64,000 nt of DNA from TOLSYN sp963849065 (GTDB lineage: Bacteria; Acidobacteriota; Terriglobia; Terriglobales; Acidobacteriaceae), in assembly GCA_963849065.1 (NCBI GenBank), contig CAWKFM010000005.1, positions 620,001 to 684,000 of the forward strand, given 5' to 3'. The notes beneath the pieces are model-generated. The model was not told the origin of the DNA. It saw only the letters and a program-made list of their open reading frames with translations, and did not search any database. Shown in pieces: positions 25,421 to 34,060 of the stretch. The position numbers and the translations under genes were made by a program. Within the stretch, counting starts at the first letter, position 1. Each line of letters begins with the position of its first letter.

Positions 25421-25603
25421 TTATGCGGCGCGTGGGTTCCACGCCGCTCGTTGTGCAGGCGAAGCATAGAGAACCAACTCGGCCCGTATATGGAATTTGA
25501 GAAAGTGTAGCAACCAGGAAATGCGGTCCTGAACTGTGTTCTCGGCAAGGCTCAAGCCACAGGCGATTTCCCGACCGGTCAGCTCTGCCTGACCAATTCG
25601 TAG
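25421..25603 (-). pseudogene. LuxR-type HTH remnant
   Basis: The frame reads ELTGREIACGLSLAENTVQD then RISWLLHFLKFHIRAELVLYA, resembling the second half of a NarL/LuxR DNA-binding domain (LSLAENTVKNRISRLL...). No receiver domain precedes it, and the sequence before LRIG is unrelated. It appears to be the tail of a lost response regulator. Confidence 0.55.
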
Positions 25604-26053
25604 ATTGGTCCGAGCACCCCAACTCCTCCCAATGGCACCGCATGGTAGCGTTTTTGTCACTTTGTAGGATTCGGGGCCGGACACCGTTTCTGGCACCTGC
25701 GGCTGAAAGCGTAAGCAGACAAAAAACAACTGGCGCTGAGGCTTAGTTCGAGTGCCCGTTGCAGCAACGGCAAGGGCGTTGGCGTGAGCAGCCCGTAAAT
25801 TATCGTTCTGAGTAAATCTCCCATATCAAAAACCATAGCAAGTCAGGATGAGGACTTTCTGTTTCTGAGTATTGCGTGGTTGCATCTCCGCGACTGTATC
25901 GGATTGCTCAGCGCTCCAGATTGAGTGATGGGACACTCAAATTGCGAGCGCTATCGGCTGCTTGCCCGAAAAGTCTTTCCGCGGCTGCCATCGCGATTAC
26001 TGGAGCGGCAGCTTGACCGTGATGTACGTTCACCACAAAAACTGGAGATAGCA
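25604..26053. other. Intergenic region with two inverted repeats
   Basis: No gene is recognised. A weak Crp-type site TGTAT-CGGATT-GCTCA lies at 25895-25910 with GACACT 32 bp downstream (25932-25937). A separate perfect repeat TTGAGTG-N6-CACTCAA is at 25921-25940. Both precede the gene at 26054. Confidence 0.5.
25921..25940 (+). promoter_or_regulatory. Inverted repeat TTGAGTG-N6-CACTCAA
   Basis: Perfect seven-base arms around ATGGGA. It overlaps the presumed -10 region of the weak Crp-type site, so a repressor function is possible. Confidence 0.4.
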
Positions 26054-26584
26054 ATGACCGACCGTAATTCCGTTGTGGCCATTTATGATACGCACGAGCA
26101 GGCAGAGCAGGCCGTTAAGAGCCTCCAAGAAGCTGGCGTCGATATGAAGACACTCTCGATCGCAGGTAAAGATCAGCACACCGACGAGCATGTTGTCGGC
26201 TATTACAACACCGGCGACCGGATGAAATATTGGGGCAAAATGGGTGCCTTCTGGGGCGGATTCTGGGGATTGCTGTTTGGGTCCGCACTGTTTGCGATCC
26301 CGGGCATCGGTCCGGTGCTGGTGGCTGGCCCGCTGGTGGCGTGGATTGTTGCCGGCCTTGAAGGAGCCGTGGTTGTGGGCGGCGCTGGAGCGATTGGAGG
26401 TGCCCTGGCTAGTATCGGCATCCCCAAGGACAGCATTGTCGAATACGAGCTCGCGCTGAAAACCGACAAGTTCGTGCTTATCGTTCACGGCACGCAGGAT
26501 GCTGTGGTCAAAGCGAAAGAGATTCTTGAAGGAACTAAGCACAGCGCCTGCATATTGCATGGCGAGCCTGCCCTGGTGAGCTAG
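26054..26584 (+). CDS. General stress protein-like membrane protein with central Gly-rich helices
   Basis: The 176-residue protein has an N-terminal ferredoxin-like segment (VVAIYDTHEQAEQAVKSLQE), a central glycine-rich hydrophobic pair of helices (about residues 65-130, AFWGGFWGLLFGSALFAIPG and GPVLVAGPLVAWIVAGLEGA), and a C-terminal segment (DKFVLIVHGTQDAVVKAKEI). This matches the YflT/DUF1269-like general stress proteins. ATG 26054 was chosen because CTGGAGATAGCA precedes it; an earlier in-frame start at 25925 has no ribosome site. Probably a stress-induced envelope protein. Confidence 0.75.
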   Translation: MTDRNSVVAIYDTHEQAEQAVKSLQEAGVDMKTLSIAGKDQHTDEHVVGYYNTGDRMKYWGKMGAFWGGFWGLLFGSALFAIPGIGPVLVAGPLVAWIVAGLEGAVVVGGAGAIGGALASIGIPKDSIVEYELALKTDKFVLIVHGTQDAVVKAKEILEGTKHSACILHGEPALVS

Positions 26585-26616
26585 TTTCCGGGGCAGCCCA
26601 GTAGTAGGAGAAGAAG

Positions 26617-26823
26617 ATGCCGCAGAGTATACATAATCGAGCCGCAGAGCTGCACAACCTTGCCATTCACGCACATACAACCGCAGCCGCAGCGCACGGC
26701 AAGGGCGATCACCTGACTGCTCACGAACTCAGCAAGCAGGCGCTTGAGCATTCCATGAACGCCCTTGGATTCGCCAAAAAGCTCGTTCCAGAGGGGCCTG
26801 GATCCGGCAAACATGTAGCTTGA
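26617..26823 (+). CDS. Small His/Ala-rich helical protein (68 aa)
   Basis: The sequence runs RAAELHNLAIHAHTTAAAAH then GKGDHLTAHELSKQALEHSM, probably two amphipathic helices with heptad His/Leu pattern. A close paralog lies at 54616-54810. AGGAGAAGAAG precedes the ATG. It follows the membrane protein at 26054 by 32 bases and should be co-transcribed. No biochemical function is known. Confidence 0.75.
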   Translation: MPQSIHNRAAELHNLAIHAHTTAAAAHGKGDHLTAHELSKQALEHSMNALGFAKKLVPEGPGSGKHVA

Positions 26824-26999
26824 TGCGCTGCGGTGTCCAGGGTTTACCGGCGCAGTCGCGTACCCATCTATGTCGCGGATTGGGGAGCGGACGGCGCGAG
26901 AAAAATTAATGATGTACCTGACCGGGGTCGTGCAGAAGAGACAGGGCGTTTCCTGGATCTCCTGCACGTTTTACAAAGCCCGCATGCCTCGAGATGCAG

Positions 27000-27026
27000 A
27001 AATCCTTCCGCCAGGCGGAAGGATTT
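27000..27026. terminator. Perfect 13-1-13 palindrome, likely terminator
   Basis: AAATCCTTCCGCC-A-GGCGGAAGGATTT, with T-rich 3' flanks on both strands. It sits between the plus-strand gene ending 26823 and the minus-strand gene ending 27077, as expected of a bidirectional terminator. Confidence 0.75.
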
Positions 27027-27076
27027 GTAGTCCCTGCGGGTTTTGTTTAACGGCCGGCGCAGCGTACGAGTGGTGT

Positions 27077-27199
27077 CTACGGCCGGACGACGACGACTGG
27101 GTGATGGTGGTGGTGTCTATGGTGGTATCTGGCGAAAGCTGGCATCGCTGCGCTCAGCATCAGAACGCCAGCCAGTAGTGCGACCATTGATTTCTTCAA
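27077..27199 (-). CDS. Small secreted His-rich peptide (40 aa)
   Basis: TTG 27199 is the likely start: it follows GGAGGATTGCC and gives a classical signal peptide (LKKSMVALLAGVLMLSAAMP, cleaved near AFA). The mature peptide is only about 17 residues, RYHHRHHHHHPVVVVRP. The histidine run could bind transition metals outside the inner membrane. It is too small for family assignment, and a start further upstream would produce a polar extension without a ribosome site. Confidence 0.65.
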   Translation of the reverse strand: MKKSMVALLAGVLMLSAAMPAFARYHHRHHHHHPVVVVRP

Positions 27200-27345
27200 G
27201 GCAATCCTCCAGCGAACGCCCTTCTGACCTTCAGTTGGCGCTCGCAGTTTCAGTATCCCATTCTCTCCAGGTGGCCGGCTGAGCAATCCGATACACTCGC
27301 GAAAAGGCAATTGTTTGTGCTGAATCAGGAGAATCCGGGTTAAGA

Positions 27346-28116
27346 CTAATCGTGCAGGACGACGCTGACCAGCGAGCTGTGTACCTGCATGCCGGCGTCG
27401 CTGTAATCGATGAAGCCCATCTCCCGGAAGCGATTGAGGAAGAAGCTGACGCGCGAGCGGGTGGTACCGATCATCTCGGCCAGCGTCTCCTGGCTCATCT
27501 TGGCGATCAGCGGGATCGGCTTCGACTCCTGGCCAAAGTTCGCCATCAGCAACAGAAGCCGGGCAAGCCGCTTTTCGCTGGAGTTGAAGAGGTGGTCCAC
27601 CAAGTCGGCTTCCATGCGAATATTGCGCGAAAGCAGGTAGGCGAGAAAGCGCTCGGCAAATTCCGGGTCCTTATGGAGCAGGGCTAGCATAATCTTCTTC
27701 TCCACGCGGATAATCGTGCTCTTCTGCTCTGTGCTGGCGGTGGCCATGCGCAGCGGTTGGCCGGCCAGGCAGCCCTCGCCGAAGAAGCTGTCCTGCGCCA
27801 GGATCGCCACCACCGCTTCTTTGCCGCTCTTGGAAACAACCGTCAGCTTCACCTTGCCACTCTGGATGTAGAACACCGCGTCCGCCGGGTCTCCTTGCGA
27901 AAAGACGTATTCACCCACGAGATATTCCCGGCTCGTTTTTCCAGCAGACAGCTTGGTCAGCAATAGGCGGGGATCAAAGGAAGCAGCCAGTTCCGACGGC
28001 GCACTCATCTTCACCGAACTCAACCGCACACGGGATGCAGCCGGGCGCACAGCTTTGCGCCGCTCACCTTGAGTCCAGCGCTGGTCACTCTTAATTGGCG
28101 TGAGGGGGACGGCCAT
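27346..28116 (-). CDS. Crp/Fnr-family transcriptional regulator (256 aa)
   Basis: The cNMP-like sensor domain shows FSQGDPADAVFYIQSGKVKL and SFFGEGCLAGQPLR. A long dimerisation helix follows (FLAYLLSRNIRMEADLVDHL). The winged HTH contains SQETLAEMIGTTRSRVSFF, the same recognition helix as the regulators at 4960 and 59590, so all three probably read the same operators. An N-terminal extension of about 45 residues (basic, Ser/Arg-rich) differs from the others. AGGAGATTCCA precedes the ATG. A perfect 5-6-5 palindrome lies in the shared upstream region with the SYLF gene; its geometry favours the SYLF direction. Confidence 0.9.
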   Translation of the reverse strand: MAVPLTPIKSDQRWTQGERRKAVRPAASRVRLSSVKMSAPSELAASFDPRLLLTKLSAGKTSREYLVGEYVFSQGDPADAVFYIQSGKVKLTVVSKSGKEAVVAILAQDSFFGEGCLAGQPLRMATASTEQKSTIIRVEKKIMLALLHKDPEFAERFLAYLLSRNIRMEADLVDHLFNSSEKRLARLLLLMANFGQESKPIPLIAKMSQETLAEMIGTTRSRVSFFLNRFREMGFIDYSDAGMQVHSSLVSVVLHD

Positions 28117-28208
28117 TGGAATCTCCTACCAGCACACAGCGTGCATGGGACTTCTTCTGGTTAGACACATTGTACGCTTCCCATGACGGCAAATATACAG
28201 GGCGCAAC

Positions 28209-28224
28209 TGAGCACTATAGCTCA
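28209..28224 (+). promoter_or_regulatory. Crp-type 5-6-5 operator between crp-like and SYLF genes
   Basis: TGAGC-ACTATA-GCTCA, perfect arms. TAAAGT at 28246-28251 is centred 32 bp downstream towards the SYLF gene (start near 28258, leader about 68). In the other direction no good -10 appears at this spacing, but binding could still repress the crp-like gene. Confidence 0.8.
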
Positions 28225-28325
28225 GACGGCCTTATCGCGACCGCCTAAAGTGAAAAGTACCTCGCCACGCTGCCAATGCGATGGAAGCAGAGATGCCGTG
28301 CAGGGGTAGAAAAAGAGGCAACACC

Positions 28326-29015
28326 TTGAAAAAATTTACGATATTCGTCGCACTGCTAAGTCTCACCAGCCTGGGCTGGGCGGAGTCCCACAGCGATGCA
28401 TCCACCGAACGTCTGGACAAAGCCGGCAGAGTGATCAGCGAGATCATGAGTGCGCCCGATAAGGGCATCCCGGAAGAAGTACTCGATCACGCCAAGTGCA
28501 TCGCCGTGGTGCCGCACATGCTTAAGGGCGGCTTTGTCTTCGGCGCTGAAAATGGCCGCGGCGTTGCCACCTGCCGCACCGCCAACGGATGGAGCGCACC
28601 CGCATTCTTCGCCATCACCGGCGGCAACTGGGGATTGCAGATCGGTATCGAAGGCATCGATCTGGTCATGATCATTCAGGATGACCGAGGCATGCAGCGG
28701 TTGCTCTCCAGCAAGTTCGAACTGGGAGCCGACGCTTCGGCCGCAGCCGGACCGGTAGGCCGTCACGCCTCCGCCGACACCGACTGGAAGCTGAATACAG
28801 AAATTCTGACCTACTCCCGCGCCAAGGGCCTGTTTGCCGGGCTCACGCTGGATGGCGCCTCGATTCGCCGCGATGACGATTCCATGGAAGGCTTCTACGG
28901 ACGCCATGTCTCGAGTCGTGCCGTACTGAACGGCAAGGTAGCCGTTCCCGCCGGAGCCGAGCCGTTCCTTACCGCAATTCGCGAAGCTAAGGCACAGGCA
29001 AGGGCGGCAAAGTAG
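28326..29015 (+). CDS. SYLF-domain lipid-binding secreted protein
   Basis: TTG 28326 gives a signal peptide (LKKFTIFVALLSLTSLGWAE) after AAGAGGCAACACC. The SYLF (DUF500/Ysc84) domain fills the rest: AKCIAVVPHMLKGGFVFGAE, then GRGVATCR, GGNWGLQIGIEGIDLVMII, SYSRAKGLFAGLTLDGA-like region and ending near AGAEPFLTAI. The domain binds phosphoinositide-like lipids in eukaryotes; bacterial secreted versions are of unknown role, probably envelope lipids. A Crp-type operator precedes it. Confidence 0.9.
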   Translation: MKKFTIFVALLSLTSLGWAESHSDASTERLDKAGRVISEIMSAPDKGIPEEVLDHAKCIAVVPHMLKGGFVFGAENGRGVATCRTANGWSAPAFFAITGGNWGLQIGIEGIDLVMIIQDDRGMQRLLSSKFELGADASAAAGPVGRHASADTDWKLNTEILTYSRAKGLFAGLTLDGASIRRDDDSMEGFYGRHVSSRAVLNGKVAVPAGAEPFLTAIREAKAQARAAK

Positions 29016-29093
29016 CCAACAGTTTTCAAGGGCGCGTGTGTGCCCGGGAGCACGTCAAGTCCCGGGTACCCACGATGCAAAGAGAGGTTTGAT

Positions 29094-29243
29094 ATGCTTT
29101 GGACAATTTTCGTAATTCTTCTCGTTCTGTGGCTTTTAGGTTTCAGCCTTCACCTCGCCGGAGGACTTATCCACATCCTTCTCGTCGTGGCTGTGGTCGT
29201 CCTGATCTTTAACCTGGTGTCGGGACGCCGCGGCGTAGTGTAA
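29094..29243 (+). CDS. lmo0937-family small membrane protein (49 aa)
   Basis: MLWTIFVILLVLWLLGFSLH is followed by a second helix HILLVVAVVVLIFNLVSGRR, the full lmo0937 pattern. AGAGAGGTTTGAT precedes the ATG. It lies 78 bases after the SYLF gene and 25 before the glycosyltransferase, so it may join either transcript. The frameshifted paralog is at 9368-9503. The role of the family is unknown. Confidence 0.85.
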   Translation: MLWTIFVILLVLWLLGFSLHLAGGLIHILLVVAVVVLIFNLVSGRRGVV

Positions 29244-29268
29244 AGCCGGAAATACTAGGGAGCTATTC

Positions 29269-31719
29269 GTGTCGTCAGAACCAATCCCATTTCAAGAGGG
29301 TGCATCGCTGAGCGGTCCGCTGGCTCGACTGAAAGCGCGTACGCTGATGCTCGAAGAAAAACTTGCGGCGACGTTGCGGATTAAGACCAGCGCTTCGCTG
29401 CCAAGCCGTATTGCAGTGATTGGGAACTATCTGCCGCGGCAGTGCGGAATTGCAACCTTCACCACAGATTTGTGCGACGCCATCGGTACGGAGTATGAAG
29501 CCGTACAGCTAATGGCTGTTCCGGTCAACGATCCTGGATCGCACTACAACTATCCGCCACGCGTACGATTCGAATTGATGGAAGGCGACCCGTCTTCGTA
29601 TGAGGATGCCGCGGATTTCTTGAACTTCAGCAATGTTGATTTGGTCTGCCTGCAACACGAGTACGGCATTTTCGGCGGCCCCGCCGGAAGCCACATCCTG
29701 CGCCTGCTGCGGCGCCTGAAGATGCCCATAGTGACTACGTTGCACACGGTACTACGCGAGCCTGACGCGAATCAACGCATTGTAATGGACGAAATTGCCG
29801 CGCTCTCTGACCGCTTGATTGTGATGAGCGAGCATTCGTCCCAGCTTTTGCAGGAAGTGTTTGGCGTCCACGAGGAGAAGATCGACGTGATTCCCCATGG
29901 CGTGCCCGACCTTCCGTTCGGCGATCCCAACTATTACAAAGATTCTTCGGGAACAGAGGGCAAGGCGGTACTCCTCACTTTCGGACTGCTGTCGCCGAAT
30001 AAGGGCATTGAGCGCGTGATTGAGGCTCTGCCGCGCATCGTCGCCGAACATCCCGAGGCGGTGTACGTGATCGTGGGCGCGACCCATCCCCATATCCGGC
30101 GCCGTGAAGGCGACCAGTACCGGCTTCAACTTCAGGCCCTGGCGCGAAAGCTCGGCGTCGAGCGGAACGTGATATTTCACAATCGCTTCGTCACCCCGGA
30201 GGAGATGGCGCAGTTTGTCGGCTCGGCTGACATCTATATCACCCCGTATCGCCACGAGGCGCAAGCCGTCTCCGGAACGCTGGCCTATGCGCTGGGCGCG
30301 GGGAAGGCGATCATTTCAACCCCGTATTGGCACGCCGCCGAACTGCTGGCAGATGGGCGCGGAGTTCTTGTTCCGTTTGAGGACCCAAATGCAATCGCGA
30401 CAGCCGCAATCGAACTATTGGACAATGAAGTAGCGCGCCATGCAATGCGCAAACGCGCTTACCTTTATGGGCGGGATACGGTCTGGAGCAAAGCGGCCGA
30501 GTCCTACATGAGCACGTTTGTACGCGCCCGCACCGACCGTATGCTTACTCCACGCATTGCCTTCTCAGACTTGAATGCCGAGAGAACGCTGGACAGGCTC
30601 CCTGCGATCAAGCTATGTCACCTGCATCGGATGACCGACCAGACAGGTCTTTTGCAGCACGCCATGTTTTCAGTCCCGAATTACGGCGAAGGCTACGCGA
30701 CCGACGACAATGCGCGGGCATTGATTGTGGCGGTGTTGATGGAACAACTCGGGGTGACCGCGCTTTCTGAGTCTGCGAACCTGGCGTCGCGCTATCTCGC
30801 CTTCCTCTGGCACGCATTTAATCCAGCGACAGGCCGGTTTAGGAACTTCCTGAGCTACGAGCGTCAATGGCTCGAGAAAGAGGGATCTGAGGACAGTCAT
30901 GGGCGGTCATTGTGGGGCTTGGGAACTGTTCTGGGGCGCTCCAAGTTAGCGGACCTGCGTGGCACGGCAGGACGGCTGTTCGAATCAGCTCTTCCGGCAA
31001 TCCTCAACTTCGGAAGTCCTCGCGCCATGGCCTTCTCGGCCCTGGGGTTGCAGGAGTACCTGAACGGATTTCCGGGAGACAGGGCGGCTTTGCAAACGAT
31101 GGACAAACTGACGCACCGCTTGCTCGACATTTACGCTTCCAACCACTCGACAGGGTGGCACTGGTTCGAAGATGTCCTCGCTTACTCCAACGCCCGATTG
31201 CCGCAGGCGCTGATTGCCTGCGCCGTGCGTACCTCGGACAGAGTGATGCTGACGGCCGGTCTGGAATCTTTGGACTGGATTCTGAACATGCAGCGTTGTG
31301 AAATGAAGGGGCATTTTGTGCCCATCGGATCGCAAGGCTTTCATCGTAAAGGTGGCGAGAGGGCGCGCTTCGATCAGCAACCCGTCGAAGCCGGGGCAAC
31401 CGTATCGGCGTGCCTGCAGGCCTTCCGTGCAACCGCCGATGACCGTTGGCTCAAAGATGCGTGGTCCGCATTTAACTGGTTCCTTGGCGACAACGATCTC
31501 CAGATTGTGCTGTACGACTCAAGTACAGGAGGATGCCGCGATGGGTTGCATCCTGATCGGGTCAACGAGAACCAGGGCGCAGAGTCCACACTTTCGTTCT
31601 TGATGGCGCTGTTGGAGATGCGGCTTCTAGAAGATGCGGAATTGGCCTTTGCCAAACGCGAAGCACTCGCCACTTCCGGCAATGTTCTGAATGTCCGTAC
31701 TCCATTGGAGATTGTATGA
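29269..31719 (+). CDS. GT4 glycosyltransferase fused to an alpha/alpha-barrel-like domain
   Basis: Residues about 40-420 form a GT-B glycosyltransferase family 4 unit: IGNYLPRQCGIATFTTDL, VLLTFGLLSPNKGIERVIEA, and the nucleotide-sugar region SADIYITPYRHEAQAVSGTL ... GVLVPFEDP. From about 440 a second domain, with NYGEGYATDDNARALIVAVL and GWHWFEDVLAYSNARLPQAL, resembles six-hairpin glycosidase or processing folds. GTG 29269 follows TAGGGAGCTATTC. Its stop overlaps the GH130 gene (ATGA). Together they suggest synthesis or turnover of a mannose-containing glycan or compatible solute; the substrate is an inference. Confidence 0.8.
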   Translation: MSSEPIPFQEGASLSGPLARLKARTLMLEEKLAATLRIKTSASLPSRIAVIGNYLPRQCGIATFTTDLCDAIGTEYEAVQLMAVPVNDPGSHYNYPPRVRFELMEGDPSSYEDAADFLNFSNVDLVCLQHEYGIFGGPAGSHILRLLRRLKMPIVTTLHTVLREPDANQRIVMDEIAALSDRLIVMSEHSSQLLQEVFGVHEEKIDVIPHGVPDLPFGDPNYYKDSSGTEGKAVLLTFGLLSPNKGIERVIEALPRIVAEHPEAVYVIVGATHPHIRRREGDQYRLQLQALARKLGVERNVIFHNRFVTPEEMAQFVGSADIYITPYRHEAQAVSGTLAYALGAGKAIISTPYWHAAELLADGRGVLVPFEDPNAIATAAIELLDNEVARHAMRKRAYLYGRDTVWSKAAESYMSTFVRARTDRMLTPRIAFSDLNAERTLDRLPAIKLCHLHRMTDQTGLLQHAMFSVPNYGEGYATDDNARALIVAVLMEQLGVTALSESANLASRYLAFLWHAFNPATGRFRNFLSYERQWLEKEGSEDSHGRSLWGLGTVLGRSKLADLRGTAGRLFESALPAILNFGSPRAMAFSALGLQEYLNGFPGDRAALQTMDKLTHRLLDIYASNHSTGWHWFEDVLAYSNARLPQALIACAVRTSDRVMLTAGLESLDWILNMQRCEMKGHFVPIGSQGFHRKGGERARFDQQPVEAGATVSACLQAFRATADDRWLKDAWSAFNWFLGDNDLQIVLYDSSTGGCRDGLHPDRVNENQGAESTLSFLMALLEMRLLEDAELAFAKREALATSGNVLNVRTPLEIV

Positions 31720-32696
31720 GCGTCGTGATTCATGTTGAGCCACTGCTGCACCGCCATGAGGCGAATCCGATCCTGAGCAGCAAGGATTGGCCCTACCCCA
31801 TCAATAGCGTCTTCAACGCGGGCGCAACTCTCCTTGAAGATGGATCGACCTTGCTTCTCTGTCGCGTGGAAGACCGCCGCGGCCTCTCGCATCTCTGTGC
31901 GGCACGTTCCACAAACGGCGTAGATGGCTGGCAGATTGATTCCACTCCAACTCTCATGGCGGATCCAGAGCACTACCCGGAAGAATTATGGGGCATCGAA
32001 GATCCGCGCCTCACCTACGTGCCGGAGCTGAAGCAGTACGCTGTCGTTTACACCTCGTTTTCGCGCGGCGGACCGGGCGTCTCGCTGGCCCTTACGAAAG
32101 ACTTCCGTACCTTCGAGCGGTATGGCGTGATCATGTCACCCGATGACAAAGACGCAGCTCTTCTGCCGCACAAGATTGACGGCCGCTGGGCGCTCATTCA
32201 TCGGCCCATGACGGCGCTCGGCGCTCATATTTGGATCTCATACTCGCCTGACCTCCGGCATTGGGGCGGCCACAAAATAATGCTGGAGGCGCGCCGTGGT
32301 GCGTGGTGGGATGCAAACAAAATCGGGCTATCTTCGCCGCCCATTCAAACCCCCCGAGGGTGGCTGATGCTCTACCACGGAGTACGGCAGACGGCCTCGG
32401 GCAGTTTGTATCGACTAGGTCTTGCGCTCTTCGATCTTGAGCAGCCGGAAAAGTGTTTGCTTCGAGGCGATCAATGGATCTTTGGGCCGGAAGCCGACTA
32501 TGAATGCCATGGTGACGTTGACGATGTCGTGTTCCCCTGTGGGACCACGATGAATGGCGACGGCGACACAATCAATGTCTATTACGGAGCGGCGGATTGT
32601 TCGATTGCCCTGGCTCGAACGAGTATTTGCTCTCTCCTGGAGTGGCTGGATGCAAACGGAAGCTTTGAGCGCCGGCAGCGAGTGCAGGAGTTATGA
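31716..32696 (+). CDS. GH130-family glycoside phosphorylase/hydrolase
   Basis: A five-bladed propeller enzyme of 326 residues. Typical motifs include FNAGATLLEDGSTLLLCRVE, the catalytic-Asp region GIEDPRLTYVPEL, and the late GGHKIMLEARRGAWWDANKI and YHGVRQTASGSLYRLGLALF. GH130 members phosphorolyse beta-mannosides (for example mannosyl-N-acetylglucosamine or mannooligosaccharides) or hydrolyse mannosides. It overlaps the glycosyltransferase upstream and the CxxC mini-protein downstream by ATGA junctions, so the three are translationally coupled. Confidence 0.85.
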   Translation: MSVVIHVEPLLHRHEANPILSSKDWPYPINSVFNAGATLLEDGSTLLLCRVEDRRGLSHLCAARSTNGVDGWQIDSTPTLMADPEHYPEELWGIEDPRLTYVPELKQYAVVYTSFSRGGPGVSLALTKDFRTFERYGVIMSPDDKDAALLPHKIDGRWALIHRPMTALGAHIWISYSPDLRHWGGHKIMLEARRGAWWDANKIGLSSPPIQTPRGWLMLYHGVRQTASGSLYRLGLALFDLEQPEKCLLRGDQWIFGPEADYECHGDVDDVVFPCGTTMNGDGDTINVYYGAADCSIALARTSICSLLEWLDANGSFERRQRVQEL

Positions 32697-32845
32697 AGAC
32701 CCTGCATCGGGTCTTCCAGTTCGTCTTCGAGTGCCATCACGGCGAATTGAGCCGAGTCTTTACCATCGAAAATCGGACGTACCAGGTCTGCTTCGCGTGT
32801 GGGAAAAAGCTCAACTATTCGTGGGATCTAATGCACCCCCAGTAG
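32693..32845 (+). CDS. Small Cys-containing protein (50 aa), translationally coupled
   Basis: The ATG overlaps the GH130 stop (ATGA at 32693). The product is MKTLHRVFQFVFECHHGELS then RVFTIENRTYQVCFACGKKL NYSWD. The CHH and CFAC positions could ligate zinc, like small zinc-ribbon proteins. Short proteins of this type recur in Acidobacteriota genomes in my memory, but no function is known. The coupling to two carbohydrate genes suggests co-expression only. Confidence 0.7.
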   Translation: MKTLHRVFQFVFECHHGELSRVFTIENRTYQVCFACGKKLNYSWDLMHPQ

Positions 32846-33354
32846 TCGAATACTGCTGGCGGCACGAATGCCCTGAAGTCCGTAATGGTCGTCAAGTATT
32901 GCGATGAGCGAATATTGAGCAAACGTTAGCATTCATCTCCATATCCAACCACACCAGCAACGAAGCGTTTCAGCTATAGAGTATTTCGTCAAAAATCCAT
33001 TACATACGGGACAAGTTCTCTGCCACATAACGCACCTCATCATAAATAGTACGCGTGGCTCCTATCAGTGGCTGCTCCATAATGCTCACTTCTCTGTATT
33101 TCAGCGACGCAAGGCACGGCAATCGGCTGCAAAACATGTTTGGTCTTGCAGACTGGGCGCCACAGAAAATCGTTATCGCCTCGACGACTTGTTCAGCCCC
33201 AGCGGTTTCGATGAAACTAAGAGCCTCGAAGGCCAGACTGGTCTAATTTGACCAGACTTCTGTCTTCGCCAGTTCTAGTATTGCAACGTAGTGAAGAAGT
33301 GATGCGACAGTTACGAAGGCCAATCCCGCTTCCTCTTACAAATGAGGGGTAGCC
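32846..33354. other. Intergenic region with promoter at its end
   Basis: No gene is recognised in about 510 bases. The only structured element is the 5-6-5 operator at 33239-33254 with its -10-like TAGTAT. Confidence 0.6.
33239..33254 (+). promoter_or_regulatory. Crp-type 5-6-5 operator, perfect arms
   Basis: TGGTC-TAATTT-GACCA. TAGTAT at 33276-33281 is centred 32 bp downstream, predicting a start near 33288 and a 67-base leader. The surrounding 60 bases resemble 13608-13665. Confidence 0.8.
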
Positions 33355-33933
33355 ATGAGATTGTGGCGCGCGGTCAATATAGTGGGCCTGGCGTTGCTGG
33401 TGATCGGCAGCACGGTGCTGACCAACACATTGCGTTATCGACACGACAAGAATCATTTCCTGGGCGCACTCACTGCGCAAGGCATTGAACTTGAGCAAAC
33501 CAAACTTCAGTTACAGAAAACCAAACAGCTTCTCGCAAGCGCAGAAAATAAACTGGGCTTCCTCCACCAGTACAAAACTGCTGTGCAAGTGACAGCGTTT
33601 ACAGGGCAAGGCAGTTTTGCCAATGGCCTAAGAACGGCACAGTCTTATGCTGTCCCTGAGCACATCTTGCCGGAAGACAAGGTGCTCAACGTCGCCCTTT
33701 CACCGGCCGCACGGCGCAACCTGCATGCACGAATGAATGACTATATTGTGCTGCTCGACAAAAACCTGCAGAAAGCGAGACTGGCGCGTTTCGTGGATAC
33801 CACATCGGCAGAGGTGCTTCGCCCGGTTGTGGACGTATTCTTTGCCAAGAAGTCAGAAGCCCGAACCTTCGGGCGGCAACACTATCTTGCGGTTAACATC
33901 TCAACACAAGACTCACCATTTCAGGGAGAGTGA
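33355..33933 (+). CDS. Membrane-anchored protein with a 3D-like C-terminal domain
   Basis: The 192-residue product starts with one signal-anchor helix (residues 5-24), then a coiled coil (about 35-75, ELEQTKLQLQKTKQLLASAE). The rest, from VQVTAFTGQGSF, includes VPEHILPEDKVLNVALSP and ends VVDVFFAKKSEARTFGRQ, which resembles the 3D (double-psi barrel) domain of peptidoglycan-acting proteins. The three catalytic Asp of true 3D domains are not all evident, so lytic activity is doubtful. It is preceded by a Crp-type promoter. Confidence 0.65.
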   Translation: MRLWRAVNIVGLALLVIGSTVLTNTLRYRHDKNHFLGALTAQGIELEQTKLQLQKTKQLLASAENKLGFLHQYKTAVQVTAFTGQGSFANGLRTAQSYAVPEHILPEDKVLNVALSPAARRNLHARMNDYIVLLDKNLQKARLARFVDTTSAEVLRPVVDVFFAKKSEARTFGRQHYLAVNISTQDSPFQGE

Positions 33934-34060
33934 AAACAAGCAGCAGCGTTGAACGCGGAACCTATCCGTACGGTTGTCGGAAAGCAGTCTCGTTCGGACG
34001 TCCTCCGATTCCACTTGTCAGCGACACCATGATCCAGTCTAGATGAATGCCGCGCCATTG

